This document shows, piece after piece, positions 49,480 to 62,500 of a DNA stretch of 64,000 nucleotides. Origin of the DNA: Stromatinia cepivora. Its lineage: Eukaryota > Ascomycota > Leotiomycetes > Helotiales > Sclerotiniaceae. The notes beneath the pieces are model-generated. The model was not told where the DNA came from, made no database searches, and was given only the letters and a program-made list of their open reading frames with translations. Within the stretch, counting starts at the first letter, position 1, and each line of letters starts with the position of its first letter. The stretch covers positions 2,169,001-2,233,000 of the forward strand of contig RCTD01000004.1 in NCBI GenBank assembly GCA_014898415.1, in the 5' to 3' direction. A program made the translations under genes and the position numbers.

Positions 49480-49771
49480 TGTGAAAGAGATAGGTCGAGA
49501 TACGTGCGTCCCGATAGCACGCTGCGAGGGGACATGGGAATTTAGAACTGATCAAATTATATTGTAGAGGCTTCAAATAGTAAAATTAGTAAGTTTAAAC
49601 AATGGTTTGGGTTGTATATAAATAGGATAAAAAAAGACTAATAGAAAAACGATTGATTTTTTTAAAAAAAAAGAAGCAGAGCCCTTTTTTATATCTAACT
49701 ACAAAGAGTTGTATAACCATATGACTACGAACTAGCTACGCATTAGACCTTGATATCCCAACTTTCTCACA
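49480..49771 (-). repeat. LTR of the reversed Copia element
   Basis: 292 bp with inverted ends TGTGA...TCACA. Read on the minus strand it starts TGTGAGAAAGTTGGG and contains ATATAAAAAAGGGC, a plausible TATA box of the LTR promoter. It lies just downstream (in element orientation) of the RNase H remnant, as a 3' LTR should. Confidence 0.7.
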
Positions 49772-51118
49772 ATATAATAGTTTTATTATCAATATATAAG
49801 AGAAATATACTTTGATTATAATAATCTAATTTTTTCAATATTTTTTGAAGATATATAGCTTCTTTAATAAATAGATTAATAGAAATTAACTCAGATTTAA
49901 TTATATTTTGAATTATTATTGATTACAATTTAATTCTTCAATTAATTGATCTATTTCTATATATAATTGTATAATTATTAATAAATCTAATTAATTTTTT
50001 ATCTTTTATATAATCTATATTATTATATATTTCTACAAAATTATTATTATCTCTTTTATAAATAATTTTAAATGATTTAAACCCTTTTAAATATCTGAAT
50101 ATTCTTTTTATTTCAATTAGATGATCTTTATTAGGATTAAATATAAATCTAATTAATTTTAATATTACCAAAATAATATTCTATTTAATATCTAAAACTA
50201 AATATACTAAATTTTCAAGAATTTTTCGAGTTTATTTAATATTATTTATGTCTATTTTTTGAGATTGATATTTAAATCATTTTTGGGTTTCATAAAAGTA
50301 ATAATTGTATTACAATTTTCCAAATTTAAATCTTTCAGATATTTATTTATATATTTCTTTGGTGATAATTCAAAAGAATCAATTTTTTTTTAATTTGCAT
50401 ATTTAAATAATCTTTTTTAAAATCTAAATCTTTTAAATCTAAATAATTTTTAAGATTTTTAATAAAATCTTTTATTAGATTTTCTATAGAATTTATAATA
50501 ATTACATCATTGATAAATATATTTAACATTAAATCAGAAGTTTTATTATAAAATATATATTCGTTTATAATTAATTTAATAAAATTTAATTTATTCAAGA
50601 TATTCTTTAAAATATTATATTATATTCTAATTGATTCTTTTAAATGGTATAAAGCTTTATTTAATTTTAATATAATAATATTTTTATTATTATTATTTTT
50701 ATTATAAATTTCAAAGGGTTTTATATATAGATCTTTATCAATATTATTTTTTATTTATAATTAAAACGAATGTCGATTTTCAAATTATTTGCTTAATTAC
50801 ACTAGTAAATATATCTAAATAATTTAATCTATATAATTGTTCGAATCCTTGAATTACGAATCTGACTTTAAATTCGATATTATTATTTAGTAAATATTTA
50901 ATTTTATATATTCATTTTATTAATAATATTTTGATATTTTCAAATATTTTTATTTCATATTTTATAACTTTTATTTATAGTTTATTTTATTATGAATTTA
51001 TAATTACTATATATAATTTAGAGATAATTAAATTAATATCTTTTAGTTTTTTAATAATAATTTTTTCTTGAATTTTGATATTAAAACCTAATAATAATGA
51101 TTTATTATTATTAAATAT
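49480..51118 (-). mobile_element. Truncated, reversed Ty1/Copia element
   Basis: On the minus strand the order is reverse transcriptase, RNase H, 3' LTR. Around 50800 reads 'FVIQGFEQLYRLNYLDIF', 50347-50598 the reverse-transcriptase C-terminal part ('FYNKTSDLMLNIFINDVIII', 'FDLKDL'-like 'YLDLKDLDFKKDYLNMQI'), and 49938-50171 the pre-RNase H part ('RFIFNPNKDHLIEIKRIFRYLKG' cut by a stop upstream). The catalytic pair expected as VDD is IND. The 5' half is missing: sequence recognisable as this element stops near 51118, where a different LTR-like sequence begins. Confidence 0.8.
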
Positions 51119-51427
51119 TATCACGGGATAGTATGATTACAGAGCACTTTCAGGGATCGGGGAATAGGTGGTACACGTGATTGGTAGAGTAAAAGAATTA
51201 AATAATTTGCCCTTGATTATATAAATCAAAACCTGTATATATAGAACAAATGAATAATTATTTAGTCGATATATATTTTAATTAAATTAGATCTTTGTTT
51301 ATTAGAATATCAGGATCATTTTATCAATTGGTAGATTGGTAAAGGCTAGTAAATCCTTCATTCTGATTGAAAAGTATATGTTTTGATCTTTTATAAGATA
51401 CAAAGGATTATAGGGCTTTCTGTAATA
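51119..51427 (+). repeat. Probable LTR of another retrotransposon
   Basis: Starts TATCACGGGATAG, which looks like a mutated TGTCACGGG LTR start, has a GC-richer first 80 bp, and abruptly ends homology to the truncated Copia on its left. A C run (about 51431) follows, similar to the sequence after the LTR at 35961. No second copy was found in the window, so borders are tentative. Confidence 0.4.
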
Positions 51428-54400
51428 TACCCCCCAAATCGAAAGGCGATCTGAAACAAATGGAAAAGTATAGGAAGTGGTAATTCATATGATTTGTAAA
51501 TGAATATATGAAGTGATTATAGGCAAATGTCAATAAAGGAATAATATAATATATAAATCTGAAATGATTCTGGTACCCTTGGAATAAAGAAGAATTTGAT
51601 TATATATAAATCACAAATTTCTTTTGATCTTCGATTTGATATTTGCGATATTCTTCGAAATCAAGATTTTGAATAATAAAAAGAAAGTTTTCCATCAAAA
51701 GAATATAAATGAATAATCGATTTTGTAATATAGCAATTGAGAATGTATATAATTGTTAAATTATAATGTATTGATTATAACAGCGAAATAAAATAAATGA
51801 ATTTTTAAAAATATATGAATCCCCTTTTTGTATTTTTGTTTTTGTTTTAATTAAATTTTTATTGATTATTATCATATTTAAGATTTCAGGGTCTAAAAAA
51901 GCTAAATAAACGAATTTCAATTATATTAAGCAAATAATAGTTGAGAAAAAAGTTTTAAAAGAATTGAATATGAAAAAAGATTTCAATATTTCTTTGAGGG
52001 ATCAACAAATCGAACAAAAAGAATTAATAAATCTAGTGAAAATAACAAATCAAGATATTGATCTCTGGGAGTATAATTTAATTAAATCTATTCCTAAAAT
52101 GATATATAATTATCTATTTTAAAAACTGTTTCTTTTTATCGAAAGAATTATTATTTGTTATAATCAATTGCCTGTTATGAGTTCAAGTAGTAATTTGAAG
52201 GTAAATTTCATTCTTGAATCCTGTTATATAATTGAAAGGTTTTATTAATCCTGTATTTGTAATTATCGAAGCAAGGATTATTCGATAAAAAAGAAAAAAG
52301 AGAGAAGGTTTCTTCATTTGATAATAACGATCTATTCGATTCTTTAGTGTTGGGTTTTTCGGATGATGAATCAAATGAAGAAAAGAAGAAAAAAAGATTA
52401 TCGAAGATTGCTAGCTTTTTAATTAAAACAAAAGATAAGGAAAGTTATAAAGAAAGGAATAATCATTTATATATTTGATATATAAAATCGTTGATCGCTG
52501 AAAGATATAATTTCTATGGCGAATGCTTTATTGATTCTTTTAAATCGAATAATCGTTGATATTGGAATTATAATATTCATTTATATACTCCTTTACCAAT
52601 TTTCCTCTATCTTTTAATAGATTACTATATCGCTGTTTATCAACAAAATTCAAAAGTAAATTCTTTATTCACCCTCCATTTTGATAATATATTGATCGTT
52701 GATTATATAATCCAAACAGGGATATAGAATTACAATAAAGATAATACTGGAAATCAAAGAGAAAAAAGAAATTGTTCTTTCGCTTTTACATCATTGTTTC
52801 CTTTCTTTTCATTATATTATTCATCAAAATCCTCGAAAAACCAAATAGAAAAAGTATATTGTAATTTCAAAGAGTAATAATAAAAATAAAAAAGAAAGAG
52901 TGATAAAGAAGAAAAGAAAAAAAAAGTAGATAATATATTCAAAGAAAAAAAAAAGAAGGGATAATCCTTTAGTTTCTATAATATTGATAATATTAATAAT
53001 TCTAGTTGTTTTAATTGTTCCTCGTTTCTTAATTATTATAGATAATCTAAAGGCTTTTTTATTTGAACTTCAAATTATTAAGTTTAGAAAAAAGTTTATT
53101 CTTTTTCGAGGATAGGAAAATGAAAAGCAGAGAAATGATTGGTTTTGATTATTCTTTATTTCCAAATAGATATAGAATATACGAATTGAAGTGCATTATA
53201 GAAAAATATAATGGTCTGGAATACCAAATAGAATTCATTTCATTTATATTAAAGGGAAGAATTATAAGCTCTAGATTGTTGTTATTCAAATTCTATAATT
53301 ATCATTACTCAAATTTTAGATTATTGTTATTCAAATTCTATAATCCTATTACTCATATCTTATAGATTGAAAAGAGATCGGAAATATTCGAATTTTTGTT
53401 TTATAAAATTCTTAATAAATCCATCAATAATTATATTAATGGTTAATAGATAGATTATATAAAAGTTCCTTTTTGAATATTCTTAATATAACCATATATT
53501 TTGGATATCGATATAATATAATTTCATAATGATCTGTTTATTCTTATTAATCATTAATTTAATCGTTTATTGATTGTCGCAGAAGATCATTATAAATTCT
53601 TTTATTATTAGATCGATCTCTTTTAAAAAATGTAGGGTTATTGTAGTTTCTTTTGATATATATTTGATTCCGAGAAGCTCTATTTTGGTAATCGAAATGA
53701 TTATAGTGTTTTGTTTGGATGTTTTCTATACAATTAAATTACCGAAAAGGGATATAATATATCTCTAAAATGATTAACGAATATCTGGATCATTTGTAAA
53801 AGAAGTGTTTGAGAAGATGAGAAGTTGTAGTATTTGATTATTGCTATATTGAATTGTAAGATATTTTATATTCTATAGATATTGTAAACAATAATTGATA
53901 ACTTTTATATAATTGTTTAATGGATTAATCAAATAATAATTCAATTGTAAAACAATGAATAATATATTTGCTTTTATAATGATTATAATATATAATATTG
54001 AGCCCATTTTCTTTTGATATATTTTTATAATATATATAGGAGCTTGATCCTGATTTTTTCGAAATACTATTATCGGAAGTAATGTATTTGTTATTCTATT
54101 TATTGCTTTGAATTTCTTAATAATCTTCTTAATATATATATCATAGATTAACTACAGCTTTTTTTTTAGATCAATTACGAAATATATATATATTTAGAAA
54201 CCATTTAATATTTTCCAGGTCTCGTAATTTATATATAGTTTTGATTTCTTTGATGATCTTTATAACAATTGATTCGTTTTTCTTATAATAAATAATCTAA
54301 ATATCATTTACAAAGAAAAGAATTATAACAATATACTCTAGATTAATATATAAATATAATTCCTTTTTGCATTATACCAATCCTAATTTCTCGAATATCC

Positions 54401-57400
54401 GAATAAAATCCCTAAATTATATAACTAGGGAATTTTGTAGATTATATAAAGTTTAATCGATTATAACATTTTTGTTTAAGATTTTATATTCATCAAATAA
54501 ATAATATATAATTGGGGTATTAAAAGGATTATATAGAGTATTAACAAAAGTATTGATTATATTATATTACTTTATTTCGAAATCATATTTAATAATGATT
54601 ATCATTATGATTCGGAATAATCGATTTGCTAATATAATAATATAAATAATCTTAATAATACTTTTAATCTGAAAATCTCTTTATATTATTAAATATAAAT
54701 AATAACAAATGATTAAACTTTAATCATTATATTTATATATAAATATTCATTGAAAAGGGATCGATTTTATAGATTCCGATCCAGAATCGATTTTATATTA
54801 GATTTTCCTAGCCTTAAAGTTATTAATTTCAAGATTACAATTCTATTTAAACTAATATTCTATTTGATGATCTTTTAATTAATAATAAAAACGAAATAAC
54901 TTTGGAATTACAAATGTATGAATTCAAGGAAATGATATTACCTGTAATCCATTAATCGTAAACCAGATAAAAAGCAATAATGATTTTACTTCAATTCCAA
55001 CAATGATCATATTGTAAACTATTACAAATTGAAAATACTCCTCTATATTATCCATTCTTTATTGATTAAACCAAAATATAAAATGAAAGTTATTTAAATA
55101 GAATAATCCTATTAAATCTATCCTTTGAGATATAACAATTCCTATATAGAATCTAATATTAAAATTGTTTCTTTGATAGTATTATTGTATATACAATTAT
55201 CTTTATATATATATTGATTACTCTGAAATATAAAAGCTAAATAACTTCCGGAAAAAAAATAACTCCGAGTAATAATCGTATAATTGAAATTCAAATAAAT
55301 TAATCTAAGTCTTGAATATTTCAATCCTTATAATACGAATTTTTTTAAGTATCTATTTGAGATTATAAATCTGCAAATCCTTTATAAATCGATCAGATGA
55401 ATATATAAAATGTAGTAATCTTTATAATAATTGGATTTCCTTTATAGAATATTTTAATTGATTATTCTAATATATATACTTCCTTTTGGAATATTGAAAT
55501 TGATCGATTGAAGCAATCTCTAGATCATTTTCATACACATCGTAAAGAACTTCGGTAATACAATTAGTAGGTTTATATTCTATATTTCTTATATCAATAT
55601 ATTCAATAAAATCAGGATCTGTATTATTATTACAAACATCTTTTTGAATAACACCAATATCTTTATCTATAAAATGTAATTGTTTTTTAATGAAAGAATC
55701 AGCTTCTTCAATTTCTTTAATAAAAGAATCAATCGATATTTGTATATTTTTATTGTATATTTTATCCTTATTATTTAAAGGATTAGATAAATTGAATAAT
55801 CCTAAATCAATTTCTTTATTCCTATTATTATCCTTCAAATCTGTATTTACTTTTGAGATCAGTTCGTTTATAAATGATAGATCTGAAATACATTTAATAA
55901 ATGAATCAAGGATTTTTCGATTTATGAAAATAAATAGATAAATAAAGTCTTTATGATTATCCTTGTTTTAAATAATCATCCTGTTCATTTCAATATAATT
56001 TTGTAGATCAAAGACTTTAATAAACTGTTTAAGCTTTTCTATAATATAAATATTGATTATTCAATTGATGGAATCTATATAATAAATGAATTCCTTATTA
56101 AACATTATATTTCGAATAACAATAATTCTATCAAATTTGGATATCTATATATAATAAATCAATATATCTAAAATATAACCCATTAAATAACCAATATATA
56201 CTCGAGGATTGGTTTTGTATCATTTCTTATTAATTCCAACTTCTTTGTTTTTATCCAAAAAGTAAACTCAACATCTATATTTATAGATTCTATTTTAATT
56301 GGAATAAAGATTATTAGATATTTTCTTTGCAAATAAAGGATTATCTTTATAAAAGTAATTACAGAATTATATATCGAATATCTCATTAAGCGATTTGAAG
56401 GATTTGATTTTCAAAGGATTTATATTATATAAATAAATAACAATTTGTATTACTTTCATTTACAATTTGTTCGATAAATTTATTATAATCTATATTTTTA
56501 TTTGTTTTGTAATTATTTCTTATCCTATATATTCTAATCCTCTATTGGATTTATATATATAAAATAGGGATAGCTCGAATTTAATATTTTCTTATTTGAT
56601 CTATTTCTCAAATAATATTGCTTCTATAACTTCAATAACAGATATATCATTATCCTGTTTGATTATTATAATCGTTAAATCATATTTATAATGAATTCAG
56701 ACTACAAAACTTTAGATAATTGCAAATACTTTGTTATATATTTTGTAATAAATTGGATATAAAAAGATTTTGCTATAGTATATTTCTTTGATCAATAGGA
56801 GTTATGATATATTGTTATATTTTTTATCGAAATCAAAAAGATTCTATTGGATTTTATAAAAGAACCGAAATAATTGATGATTATTTGAAGTACAAGAAAT
56901 GATTTGTTTTGTATAAATGCGAGTATAATTGATGTAATTGAAACAAATAATATCTTTTATTTTGATGTTTTGTATTGCAAATATTAAATATTCAAGAACT
57001 TCCTTTTCCAAATATCTGGAGTATTTATATTATATTTCATTCATATCTTTTTTTAAGAAAAATGGATTGCGAGAATGATGAAATGCTTTGTTTATTTTTC
57101 TGTTTATTATTGAATATATTATAAAAAGGTTGTTTATAGGAATAAATAAAAGAGTGCTCGAATAAATAGAAAATGATTTGTATTCTAAAAATACAAGATT
57201 TTTAATACAAATATATTGAGCAATTATTATATTATTTGTATAATCTTCTTTACAAAGAGTACAATTATATTCTAAAAACTATAAGCTGGCTTTCTTTAAT
57301 CGAGCCTTTGAGATAATATTAATATAAAAACCAAAGATGAATATTATATTGTTTAAAACCAGATTATTATTAGAATAATCTTCTTTTTTGATAATCCCTT

Positions 57401-57499
57401 TGATAATACGAACTTTGTATTTTAGAATTTGGAAATTGGAAATACTTGTTTTTACAAGATCATTAGGATCGAATAATCGATATCGATAATCATCTAATA
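51428..57499 (-). mobile_element. Old reversed Copia remnants in AT-rich sequence
   Basis: Heavily decayed. The clearest signal is at about 54010-54480 on the minus strand: 'ESIVIKIIKEIKTIYKLRDL' and 'IKWFLNIYIFRN', matching the Copia reverse-transcriptase block that contains a conserved WFLGI. Weaker Copia-like segments appear on the same strand at 55467-55838 and 56183-56386. A short direct duplication ('TTGTTATTCAAATTCTATAA' copies) lies at 53278-53342. Plus-strand frames at 53063 and 53574 are unrecognised. Elements are probably layered; individual borders cannot be drawn. Confidence 0.6.
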
Positions 57500-57665
57500 T
57501 GTTGGAAATGAGGCCATCATAGGATTAGAATTGAGGTCACGTGATCACAATGGCGCATAGACCATATTTGGGGATAACCTCAATTCTACTCCTACTAGAT
57601 ATATAGATCCTTAGTTCAACCTACATAGTCAACAATACTACTACTTCCTGCACCAAAAGTTAACA
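57500..57665 (+). repeat. Solo LTR of the TGTTGG Copia family, with target duplication
   Basis: 166 bp from TGTTGGAAATGAGG to AGTTAACA. The 5 bp TAATA precedes (57495-57499) and follows (57666-57670). It matches, without indels, the 5' LTR at 58853-59018 and is much less mutated (retains CACGTGATC and GGCGCAT). No internal region or primer-binding site follows, so it is a solo LTR left by LTR-LTR recombination, inserted in older Copia remnant. Confidence 0.9.
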
Positions 57666-57670
57666 TAATA

Positions 57671-58852
57671 GAGATATATTGTTTATGATATATATAATAT
57701 TATAATTATCGAGTAAAGTATTATTAGATAGATAATATACTTTCATTATTATAAAGTATACTCTTGATTGATTGTATCGAGTATTTAAGATAATAGTATT
57801 GATTGAAGATCCTAAAGGATTAATAGAACTTTTTATCCATTTCCTTTTGATTTAATCAGGATGAAATTGCTTTTATGAATATAATCTTATTCGATCTTTA
57901 ATTACTTGTAGTTCATTTTTACTGAATATTCTTTTGAACAATGGATTGATCCTTTTGGTAAACACTAACTCTATGGTTTTGCAATTATAAATAGTATAGT
58001 TATAATCAATTCCATTATTCTATTTAGATTCAATTCTGCAAAAACATTTTCAGATCTTTTTGATTTTTTGATTGTTTTCAGAATTGATATTTTTCTTATT
58101 CTTCTTAGACTTTTTATTATTTTGAAAAAAGATAAGTATAGAATATATTTCTTCTTTAACTTTTAAAGAAATAGAATTCTGAAAGATTAATCCTTCAAAA
58201 ACGTTTTCGAATTGTTTGAATGAAAGATTAGATAATCCGAATTGATTATTCATTTCGATTTATATGATTATAGTATTTGCTTAGATTGGGAGTATCCTAA
58301 TATCAACAATTTGTAGAAAAATATTGATAACGATTTCATTTTATATTTCAGTAATTTTGTATACAAAAGTTTTGATGTAAACTATAATCCAATCCTTATA
58401 CCATTTGATAGAATCGATTCTATTGAACAAGGTTTGTATTAGAATAGATCAATATTCTTATAATATTGCGAATTTGATAATAATTACTATAAATGCGAAT
58501 TTCTTTTTGAATATATTGATAATTGTTTTGAATAAAAGAATTGTAAAACCTTGATTGAAAATAGATAACTCTATAAAATATACTTGATCAATTAATGATT
58601 CGATTTATTTATAAATATTCTAAAAAGCTTTATAATTCTGTATATATTCTTGTTATCAGTATCGATACTCCAATTGGAGAAAGATAAGTTCGAAGGAGAT
58701 TTCTTAAAAGATGATTAGGAATAGAGTAATAGATTTATTAGAAATAGATCCCGATATATTATTATTAGAATCTTTTATTTTTGTATTTCTATTAATATCT
58801 TTCCTAGATTGGATTGTTACAAAATATTCTGAGAATTCCTTTTAATATTAAG
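57671..58852 (-). mobile_element. Old Copia remnant, possible gag segment
   Basis: AT-rich. A minus-strand frame at 58050-58253 is Lys/Asn-rich ('KNKKNINSENNQKIKKI') and could be gag of the reversed Copia whose pol remnants lie at 52-57 kb, the solo LTR having split it. This link is inference from position and strand. Confidence 0.35.
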
Positions 58853-59018
58853 TGTTGGAAATGAGGCCATCATAGGATTAGAATTGAGGTCACGTGATCA
58901 CAATGGTATACAGACCATATTTGAGGATAACCTCAATTCTACTCTTATTAAAATTATAGATCCTTAGTTCAATCTATATAATCAACAATACTACTATTTC
59001 CTGTATCAAAAGTTAATA
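58853..59018 (+). repeat. 5' LTR of the right-edge Copia element
   Basis: 166 bp, same family as the solo LTR at 57500. Ends AGTTAATA where the solo copy has AGTTAACA. Preceded by TTAAG, the expected 5 bp duplication, whose partner lies outside the window. Confidence 0.88.
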
Positions 59019-59032
59019 GGTTATGAGTCTGG
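59019..59032 (+). other. Primer-binding site of the Copia element
   Basis: GGTTATGAGTCTGG abuts the LTR end. The position is right for a tRNA primer site, and a GGTTATGAGCC-like word is what Copia elements priming from an internal (half) initiator tRNA would carry. The tRNA assignment is from memory. Confidence 0.5.
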
Positions 59033-59569
59033 TTGTATAGTAATGATTAGAAAACAAAGCAAATCGAGAAAGGATTAGTATAATTAATAGAGGTGAAATA
59101 AAGTGAAAATCAGAGTTTTTATATAGTATTATCGAAGTAGAATTGAAATATAATAATATAGTTTATAATTTATAATATTATAGGTTAGAATGAAGAGTAG
59201 TCTGTATAATACCGATATAGAATTATAGTAAAGGTGAAAAGCAAATTTGTATAGTTATAAAAAAATATATTATAATATAATTTTATGAATTTTTTTATTG
59301 TTTTATTTTTATATTTCTTTATTATTCCGAATTTATTTGTTATATATTTTTTAAGATTGTTTTAAAAATCTGAAGATTATTTTTGATATTTATCAAATAA
59401 TAAGAAACCTTTATAATATTGGAATCAAACAATTTTTCGAAGTTTGATCAAAATAATTATAAATAATGGTTTAAATAAACGAAGATATAATTGAAAGGGA
59501 AAGGATAGTTTTATATAATTGATTAAATATTAGATGAATATATATAGATTGCAGGATTTAATATAGTAT

Positions 59570-62500
59570 CTGTTTATGAGATCAATAATCGTGTATATTA
59601 TAATGTCGAGTTGAAATTGGAATATTTAAAGAATGAAGTGAATGTGTTATTATATATTTATATAATATTTAATGATGATGATGAAGTCTTTATTGATGAA
59701 TATTCAATAGTATATATATTTTGGAGATATTTTAAATCAAAATATATTAGAATCAGTATAATTATAATTAATATATATATAACAATGATTCAGAACTTCA
59801 AATTCTAATCCGATATTTATTCTGATATAATTATTATCGAAGTTTAGAACAAATTGAAAGAGTATAGAAGGAAATTAGGGGTTATAGACGAAAGTTATCG
59901 ATCAGTATATTAAGATATTGCTTTGTTTTTGGTTTTAATATATAATTTTTTAATTGATTATTAAAGAATAATGAATATATTGGATATCTAAATCAGTTTT
60001 AGTATTGATAATAAGATTAAGTATTTGCAAATTAAGGAATTTTGTTTTAAGGATGGATCAGAGCAAATGCAAATTATAAAAGGATCTAGATATATTTTTC
60101 GATATCAAGAATCAGATTTCGAGATTCCAAATAATATTTGTGATCTGTATCAAAAGGAAGATTATTATATATGAGATTGTTTATATTTAGTATAAACTAA
60201 TAAACTCCTTTATAATTATTTTTGTTATTAAAAGAAAAAAGGATTATTGAATCTGAAGAAGATTTATTTTAACAAAAAAGACCAAATATATTCTGTTAAT
60301 AATATCTTTGAATTAGATTCCAATATTAAAGATATAATAAAGGAAGATTGTAATTTGATAAAGAAGATTATTAATAAGATTTCCCCTAACAAATGGTATA
60401 TCGATACAAATGCTTTTTTATATATATCTGATTAATTTTTATTATTTAGATTAATAGAATTTATTACTAAACGAAGGATAAAGATTAATAGAGGAATAAT
60501 GTATTATTGTTATTGGGGTTTAATGAATATAATATATGAAGATGGTTCTAAGATATTACTTTCAAATATATTATATATATTAGAGTTAGAAGTAAATTTG
60601 CTATTAGAAAAAAGGATTTGTAAAATAGGGTTGCAAGGGGAATTCAATTTTCATTATATATATTTCAAAAAGGATAATAAAAAAGTTATTTATGTTAAAA
60701 TGTAAGATGGAATATATATGGTTTTATATATAATCAAAGGATATAAGGATATAACTTTTTGTTTGAATGTATATCAAAATGATTAGGAAAAAGGTTTTTC
60801 TTTAAAGATAATCGATGATATTAAAGGTATTGATAACAAATTAATATTCAAAGAGAAAAAGAGATATCTATTATGATATCGAAGATTCAATTATTTAGGT
60901 TCAGATAAGATCAAGAATCTATATAAGGTATTCAATATAATTAAGTCAATAAAGATTCCAATTGAATTAGATATCTGTAAAGTATATATATTTACCAAAA
61001 TGATCAATTGTATTCCGAAACAATTGAGTTTATATAAATCAAAGAGATTCGAATTTATATATTTCGATATTATAGGATTATTCCCAAAATCGATTTAAAG
61101 GAATTGTTATTTTATATTGATTATCAATAATTATACAAAAGTAAATTAGATTATATTATTTAAACAAAAAGATAATACAATTTAAATATTGAAAATTTGG
61201 AAAAAGGAGATAGAATTGGTTATTGAAGAAAAGATTATTATAGTTAGGATTGATAATATATTAGAACTTTTATAAACTATTTATAAATAATTATCAAATA
61301 TATAATCCGAAATTATAACACTTGTTTCTTTATATCAAAATAGATTTATAGAACGGAATATAAGGATTATAAAAGTAGATATAAGAATAATATTAAAAGA
61401 AATTGAATTACTATTAGAATTTTAAAACGAAGTTGTAAAGTATAATATTTATATCAGGAATTGTATTAATATTAGTTTTGATATAAATAAAATAAATCGA
61501 TCTTTTATAAAAGCTTTTATAAATATAATATTAAATATAAAAATATATAAAGTTTAGGGGAATAAATATTATATTTATATTAATCCCAAAATTATTCCGA
61601 AAAGGTAAAGATATAACAAATTGCAGAATATTTCGAAAGTTGATATATTTTTAGGATATTCAAAAGTTATAAATAAATATATTAAAGTATATTCTTTAAA
61701 ATTAAATTATATATTTCGATCAAATAAAATAATTATAAATGAATCTTATCGAAAAGGAGATTTGGATTTTAAATTAAAAAATTATGAATCAGGTTTATAA
61801 GGAATAAAAAATGTAAAATCAGATTGAAGATTTTATAGTAGATTGATAATAAATAAAGTATTTTCTTTATTTTCAATACTAAATATGATATTTATATTAT
61901 TTTTGTTTTAAGTATTCTTTTTAATAGATATTATATTGAATTTAATAATTATATCAAGTATTTCAATTGTCAAATTGAAATTAAATAAATTAGATATATC
62001 AATATTAATATATAATAAAGATAAAGATAGTAATATCTAAAAAACAAATCAAGAATCTTTTTCTAAAAATACTTCAGATATCGAATCTATTATTCCAGAG
62101 GTTTTAATTCAAGAAGCAATTTTTGTAGATTTTGAATTTGTATTAGAAGCAAAATTTAAAATTGTTTTAAATTTTGTTTATAAGTCTATTTCAATAGAAT
62201 CAGAAAGTAAAGTAAATTTATAATCATTTGAGATCGAATAAGAAGATATAATAAACTTTGAAGACGAACCTTTAAAATATTTAATACGAAAACAGAAAAG
62301 AGATATAAAACAAGATTTTAAAGGAGAATGGGAAAGTAAGATTATAAGAGTATTGATTGTGATATTTATATAAATTAAAATTCAAGAAAATATAGAATAT
62401 ATTATAATTATAATTTCAATTATTTATAAAATAAATTTTTATATTAAAGATAAAATCGTTTCAGATTTCATGATTTTGTTGATAGATATAGATAATATAG

